Shown in pieces: positions 62,674-64,000 of a DNA stretch of 64,000 nucleotides. Source of the stretch: Burkholderia humptydooensis (GTDB lineage: Bacteria; Pseudomonadota; Gammaproteobacteria; Burkholderiales; Burkholderiaceae). Under the pieces are notes generated by a model, which was not told where the DNA came from, ran no database searches, and saw only the letters and a program-made list of their open reading frames with translations. The number at the start of each line of letters is the position of its first letter. The stretch's first letter is position 1. Both the position numbers and the translations under genes were made by a program. Where the stretch lies: the NCBI RefSeq assembly GCF_001513745.1, contig NZ_CP013380.1, positions 2,294,001 to 2,358,000 on the forward strand, given 5' to 3'.

Positions 62674-63630
62674 ATGGCAGTTCGACAAGCCAGCCGGCAA
62701 TCCGGCGGGACGAAGGCGCGCATCCTGGATGCGGCCGAAGATCTTTTCATCGAGCATGGCTTCGAAGCGATGTCGATGCGGCAAATCACATCGCGCGCCG
62801 CGGTGAATCTCGCCGCGGTCAACTATCACTTCGGCAGCAAGGAAGCGCTCATCCACGCGATGCTGTCGCGACGCCTCGATCAACTGAACGAGGAGCGCCT
62901 GCGCATCCTCGATCGGTTCGACGCGCAACTCGGCCCGCACGTCACCTGCGAGCACGTGCTGGGCGCGATGTTCATTCCGGCGCTGCAGGCGTCGCGCGAT
63001 CCGCAGCGCGGCGGCCGCGCGTTCCTGAGGCTCATCGGCCGCGCGTACACCGATCCGTCGGCGTTCGTGCGCAACTTCCTGACCGCGCACTACGCAACCG
63101 TCGCCGGCCGCTTCTTCGACGCATTCCAGCGCGCGCTGCCGAACCTGCCGCGCGCGGAGCTCGGCTGGCGGCTGCACTACGCGATCGGCGCGCTGTCCGG
63201 CGCGCTCGCGGGCGCGGAGACGGAGAGCCTCATCGACGAATTCACGCAAGGCCGCACGATGAACGACGTGCAGATGATCGCGCGGCTGTCCGCGCTGATC
63301 GTCGCGGCGCTGAACGCGCCGATGCCCGACGCGACGCAGCTCGCGATCTTCGCATCGGTGCTCGACGGCGCGGCGGCCTCGGCCAGCGCGACGATGCAGC
63401 CTGCCGGACCGCTTGCGCCCGCGCCCGCCGCCGCGCCGTCCGCAGCGCCCGCACTCGTGCCGGCCGCCGCCGTGTCGGCGCTCGCGCCAAGCGCCGCGCC
63501 GCCGGCTCCGGTCGCGCCGGCGTCCGCCGCGCCGATGCCGGCGGCCCCCGCGGCGCCGGCGTCACCCCGCACCGAGGCGTTCGCGGCCGAGCCGGTCGGC
63601 GCGGCCGCGCACGAGACGCACGCGACCTGA
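62674..63630 (+). CDS. TetR-family regulator with long Ala/Pro tail
   Basis: A 318-residue regulator. The helix-turn-helix is KARILDAAEDLFIEHGFEAM, SMRQITSRAAVNLAAVNYHF, GSKEALIHAML. The ligand-binding domain runs to about residue 230. The last 80-odd residues are almost only Ala, Pro, Ser and Val, which is unusual since TetR proteins are about 200-230 residues. GGGAGGCGG precedes ATG 62674. Directly upstream of fadD and similar to PsrA/FadR-type regulators, so control of fatty acid degradation is likely. Confidence 0.88.
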   Translation: MAVRQASRQSGGTKARILDAAEDLFIEHGFEAMSMRQITSRAAVNLAAVNYHFGSKEALIHAMLSRRLDQLNEERLRILDRFDAQLGPHVTCEHVLGAMFIPALQASRDPQRGGRAFLRLIGRAYTDPSAFVRNFLTAHYATVAGRFFDAFQRALPNLPRAELGWRLHYAIGALSGALAGAETESLIDEFTQGRTMNDVQMIARLSALIVAALNAPMPDATQLAIFASVLDGAAASASATMQPAGPLAPAPAAAPSAAPALVPAAAVSALAPSAAPPAPVAPASAAPMPAAPAAPASPRTEAFAAEPVGAAAHETHAT

Positions 63631-63814
63631 GAAGGCTCGCGCACCGCGAACGCCGGCCGCGCGGTGCGCGACTGCACGGGGCGGCGCTGACATATCGCGA
63701 CCCGGCGCCCGCCTTTTCGGCGCCCACCCCGGCACGCGCATCGCGCGGCGAGTTCGCGCAACGCGCCGCCGACGCCCGCGCGCCGGCCCATACCAACGAT
63801 TCAGGAGACAAGCG

Positions 63815-64000
63815 ATGACCGCCCCCGTTGCGCCCGCCCACGCCCACACGCAAGCGCCGAACACCGACGGCATCTGGTACGCGTCGTACCCGAAAGGCGT
63901 GCCGCACGACATCGACGTCACGCAGTACGAATCGCTTGCTCAGTACTTCGACGAATGCACGACGCGCTATGCGCAGCGCATCGCCTTCATCAGCGCGGGC
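63815..64000 (+). CDS. fadD: Long-chain-fatty-acid-CoA ligase FadD (5' part)
   Basis: The first 62 residues of an acyl-CoA ligase, running off the right edge. It reads MTAPVAPAHAHTQAPNTDGI, then WYASYPKGVPHDIDVTQYES and LAQYFDECTTRYAQRIAFIS, matching the N-terminus of bacterial FadD. CAGGAGA lies 7 bp before the ATG. It follows the TetR gene by 184 bp and is likely its target. Confidence 0.88.
   Translation, partial: MTAPVAPAHAHTQAPNTDGIWYASYPKGVPHDIDVTQYESLAQYFDECTTRYAQRIAFISAG

Overview
The window is GC-rich chromosomal DNA from a Burkholderia-type betaproteobacterium, probably of the B. pseudomallei complex. The grounds are protein-level resemblance and content: NodI/NodJ-type exporter, ssu operon ending in a molbindin gene, a large trimeric autotransporter with an ESPR leader, LexA with paired CTGT-N8-ACAG boxes, RpiA, RlmB and RNase R. 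I cannot fix the species. No CRISPR array, prophage or rRNA is visible. One complete insertion sequence is present.

Layout. 1-2538: sulfate uptake genes (cysT partial, sbp) divergent from an SOS-boxed lexA. 2603-13870: mostly housekeeping and accessory metabolism (two small unknowns, UspA, nodIJ, a cysteine-bearing permease, aldo-keto reductase, thioesterase with a divergent HxlR regulator, gltP, dusA). 13941-22040: tRNA-His, small hypotheticals, mop-ssuBCD sulfonate operon, HIBCH-type hydrolase, SMR pump, UPF0303 protein and initiator tRNA-Met. 22417-27452: Nudix, the two N-degron transferases aat and bpt, pyrD, and an amino-acid ABC importer without its own ATPase. 27527-34924 (all minus): oxidoreductase, GntR regulator, rpiA, lipoprotein amidase, rlmB, rnr. 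35011-36256: an intact ISAs1-family element with 18-bp terminal repeats and a 10-bp target duplication, lying 86 bp 5' of rnr. 36326-36656: two tRNA-Leu(CAG) genes, each with its own promoter and terminator.

36924-47101 is a self-contained beta-1,4-galactan utilisation locus. It has a Tat-type GH53 endo-galactanase, a six-gene operon (ABC ATPase, binding protein, two permeases, GH42 beta-galactosidase, SetA-like MFS) and a divergent LacI regulator. A TTTAAGCGCTTAAA palindrome and a one-base variant of it mark its two transcriptional starts. The likely sequence of events is cleavage of galactan outside the cytoplasm, import of galacto-oligosaccharides, and hydrolysis to galactose inside.

47233-54175 is a surface-adhesin region: a BamE-like lipoprotein, a 1401-residue trimeric autotransporter whose stalk is built from SLST-headed units of exactly 7, 11 or 14 residues, a long AT-rich gene-poor stretch with phased direct repeats, and an orphan response regulator with an AraC output domain. 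54465-64000 holds a phosphoesterase, an M28-like protein with non-standard metal ligands, a SulP transporter, a ParB/Srx-fold protein, a GNAT enzyme, an MFS carboxylate-type transporter, and a TetR regulator followed by the start of fadD.

Gene starts were chosen from ribosome-binding sites, family length and overlap. Regulatory sites were found by eye and are hypotheses unless stated otherwise.
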